In this document: positions 30,364 through 31,331 of the stretch, in pieces
Layout of the letters: the number at the start of each line of letters is the position of its first letter
Numbering within the stretch: the stretch's first letter is position 1
NCBI GenBank assembly: GCA_028286165.1
Contig: JAPYMU010000184.1
Location: 1 to 31,331, forward strand
From: Spongiicolonus versatilis
GTDB lineage: Bacteria; Pseudomonadota; Gammaproteobacteria; Arenicellales; Spongiicolonaceae
Direction: 5' to 3'
Length of the DNA stretch: 31,331 bases
The notes under the pieces: generated by a model
The model's input: only the letters and a program-made list of their open reading frames with translations
What the model was told of the DNA's origin: nothing
The model's database searches: none
Translations under genes and position numbers: made by a program

Positions 30364-31331
30364 TCAAAACCGAATTTCCCCCCGCAGCAGTTGCGAGTAG
30401 TCGGTGCCGAGTGAATTCCGCCGCCGAGGTCAGCCGCCGCGCTGGTGGTCTTGCGGGCGTCGCGAAAATCATTGCGCACACCGGCGGTAACGAAGACGCG
30501 CAAAGCGTTGACCGAACACTCCCAAGCGCGGCCGATTTCCGTTTCCAAACCCAGCCGCATAGTGTCGGCCACCGCCGCCGGCAAAACACTACCATCGTCA
30601 AACACCGCACTCTCCAGCGCGCTGCGCGTCAAAACACCATCGACGCGCAAGGCAAGATCGTAGGTACGCGGGGCGGCCATCACCCCCGGCCAGGGGGCAC
30701 AGATATTATCCGCCGGCCGTTGCCATGCCGCGCCGAAGGCGGCCATGGTGAGGGTCAGGTCGCTGCGGGCGCGGCGGGTGGACGCGGCAAACTGGGTCTC
30801 AGTCACCTCCATTTCCCCAGTGCTATAACCCAGGGCCAGCCAGCCGTGCGCTTTCTCGCTCAGCCGCCGCAATAGATACGGATGCACACCGGTGAGGCTG
30901 CTCTCGCTTAGGTTTTTGATTTCAATCCCGCCGATGGTCTGCGCCGCGCGCGCTTGGCCGCGGGTGCGCCCAATGGAAAACCCCACCACCTTGCCGTCCA
31001 CACGCTCCCAATCGGCGCCAAGATGAAACGCCGTCGCATCAGCATCATACGACAGCGGACCCTGCGACAATGTCATCTCCCCATCCTCCCCCGCTGTCGC
31101 CCCGGCGCCCCACAAGGCGGCGCGGCCGGCAGGCCACGACGGCCTCTCCAACAGCGACAGCGTAAACGACGTCTCCGTCCAATCCGAAGACTCCACACCG
31201 GCACCATGCGTTTTTTGATCCGCAACCACCATCCTCGTCGCCGGATTGACCGCCCACGGACCGGAGGATTCCGCCTTGGCAACCTCGGGCACCGTCCCCA
31301 CATCCCGACCCGCCACCGACAGCGCCGAACG
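30364..31331 (-). CDS. Autotransporter beta-barrel domain, 5' end outside window, frameshifted
   Basis: The open frame runs in from the right edge and encodes an autotransporter-type barrel: ETSFTLSLLERPSWPAGRAA, LWGAGATAGEDGEMT, FHLGADWERVDGKVVGFSIG, LTGVHPYLLRRLSEKAHGWL, ALGYSTGEMEVTE and LALRVDGVLTRSALESAVF. Near 30418 this frame loses barrel character. The next frame at once encodes NSLGTDYSQLLRGEIRF and a stop at 30364-30366, the expected last strand with terminal phenylalanine. One base appears to be missing near 30412-30425. Without correction the frame runs on to 30048 inside lepA, which is not a real C-terminus. The passenger domain is outside the window. Outer-membrane assembly of the uncorrected product would be unlikely. 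Confidence 0.82.

Overview
The window is a gene-dense, high-GC stretch of proteobacterial chromosome, most likely from a gammaproteobacterium or a close relative. I do not recognise the species. Protein content and gene order support this: lepA-lepB-rnc-era-recO, rpoE-rseA-rseB, truA-trpF-accD-folC-SPOR-cvpA-purF and leuC-leuD-asd are standard proteobacterial neighbourhoods. No tRNA, rRNA, CRISPR array, insertion sequence or prophage was seen. The largest gap between genes is about 170 bases (15977-16145), so nothing over 300 bases is unassigned.

Layout from left to right. (1) 1-1767, minus: thiO-thiS-thiG (thiG runs off the left edge), thiamine thiazole synthesis. (2) 1839-2555, plus: lpxH (lipid A), convergent with and overlapping purF. 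(3) 2538-8705, minus: truA, trpF, accD, folC, a SPOR-domain protein, cvpA and purF, tightly packed with GTGA/ATGA overlaps. (4) 8726-10740, plus: trpB-trpA, divergent from truA. (5) 10748-15976, minus: leuC-leuD-asd followed by two DNA methyltransferases and a 54-residue protein of unknown function. (6) 16146-17789, plus: a third methyltransferase carrying a nuclease-like C-terminal domain. (7) 17822-20739, minus: a MipA/OmpV-like outer membrane protein, then rpoE-rseA-rseB (envelope stress), closed by a good terminator. (8) 20802-25162, plus: an RND efflux pair (adaptor and permease). (9) 25263-30282, minus: lepA-lepB-rnc-era-recO. (10) 30364-31331, minus: the C-terminal barrel of an autotransporter that is cut by the window edge and carries an apparent one-base frameshift just before its last strand.

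The most striking feature is regulatory. Several first genes of transcription units have a TATAAT-like -10 element only 5-8 bases before the start codon and no Shine-Dalgarno sequence. This predicts leaderless mRNAs for lpxH, truA, trpB, a methyltransferase, leuC, the methyltransferase-nuclease and the efflux adaptor. Between truA and trpB a single palindromic ATTATAAT sits exactly midway between the two start codons and can serve as the -10 for both directions, linking trpF on one side with trpBA on the other. lepA and lepB instead have short upstream reading frames that start near the predicted transcript end and stop on the main start codon.

The accessory interest lies in 10.7-17.8 kb. Three methyltransferases, visibly less GC-rich than their neighbours, flank leuCD-asd in a region where related genomes usually carry leuB and fimV. 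One has an N-terminal helix-turn-helix domain, one a fused PD-(D/E)XK-type domain. This is a candidate restriction-modification or epigenetic island. Many housekeeping proteins here also contain short Gly/Asp/Glu-rich insertions in predicted loops.
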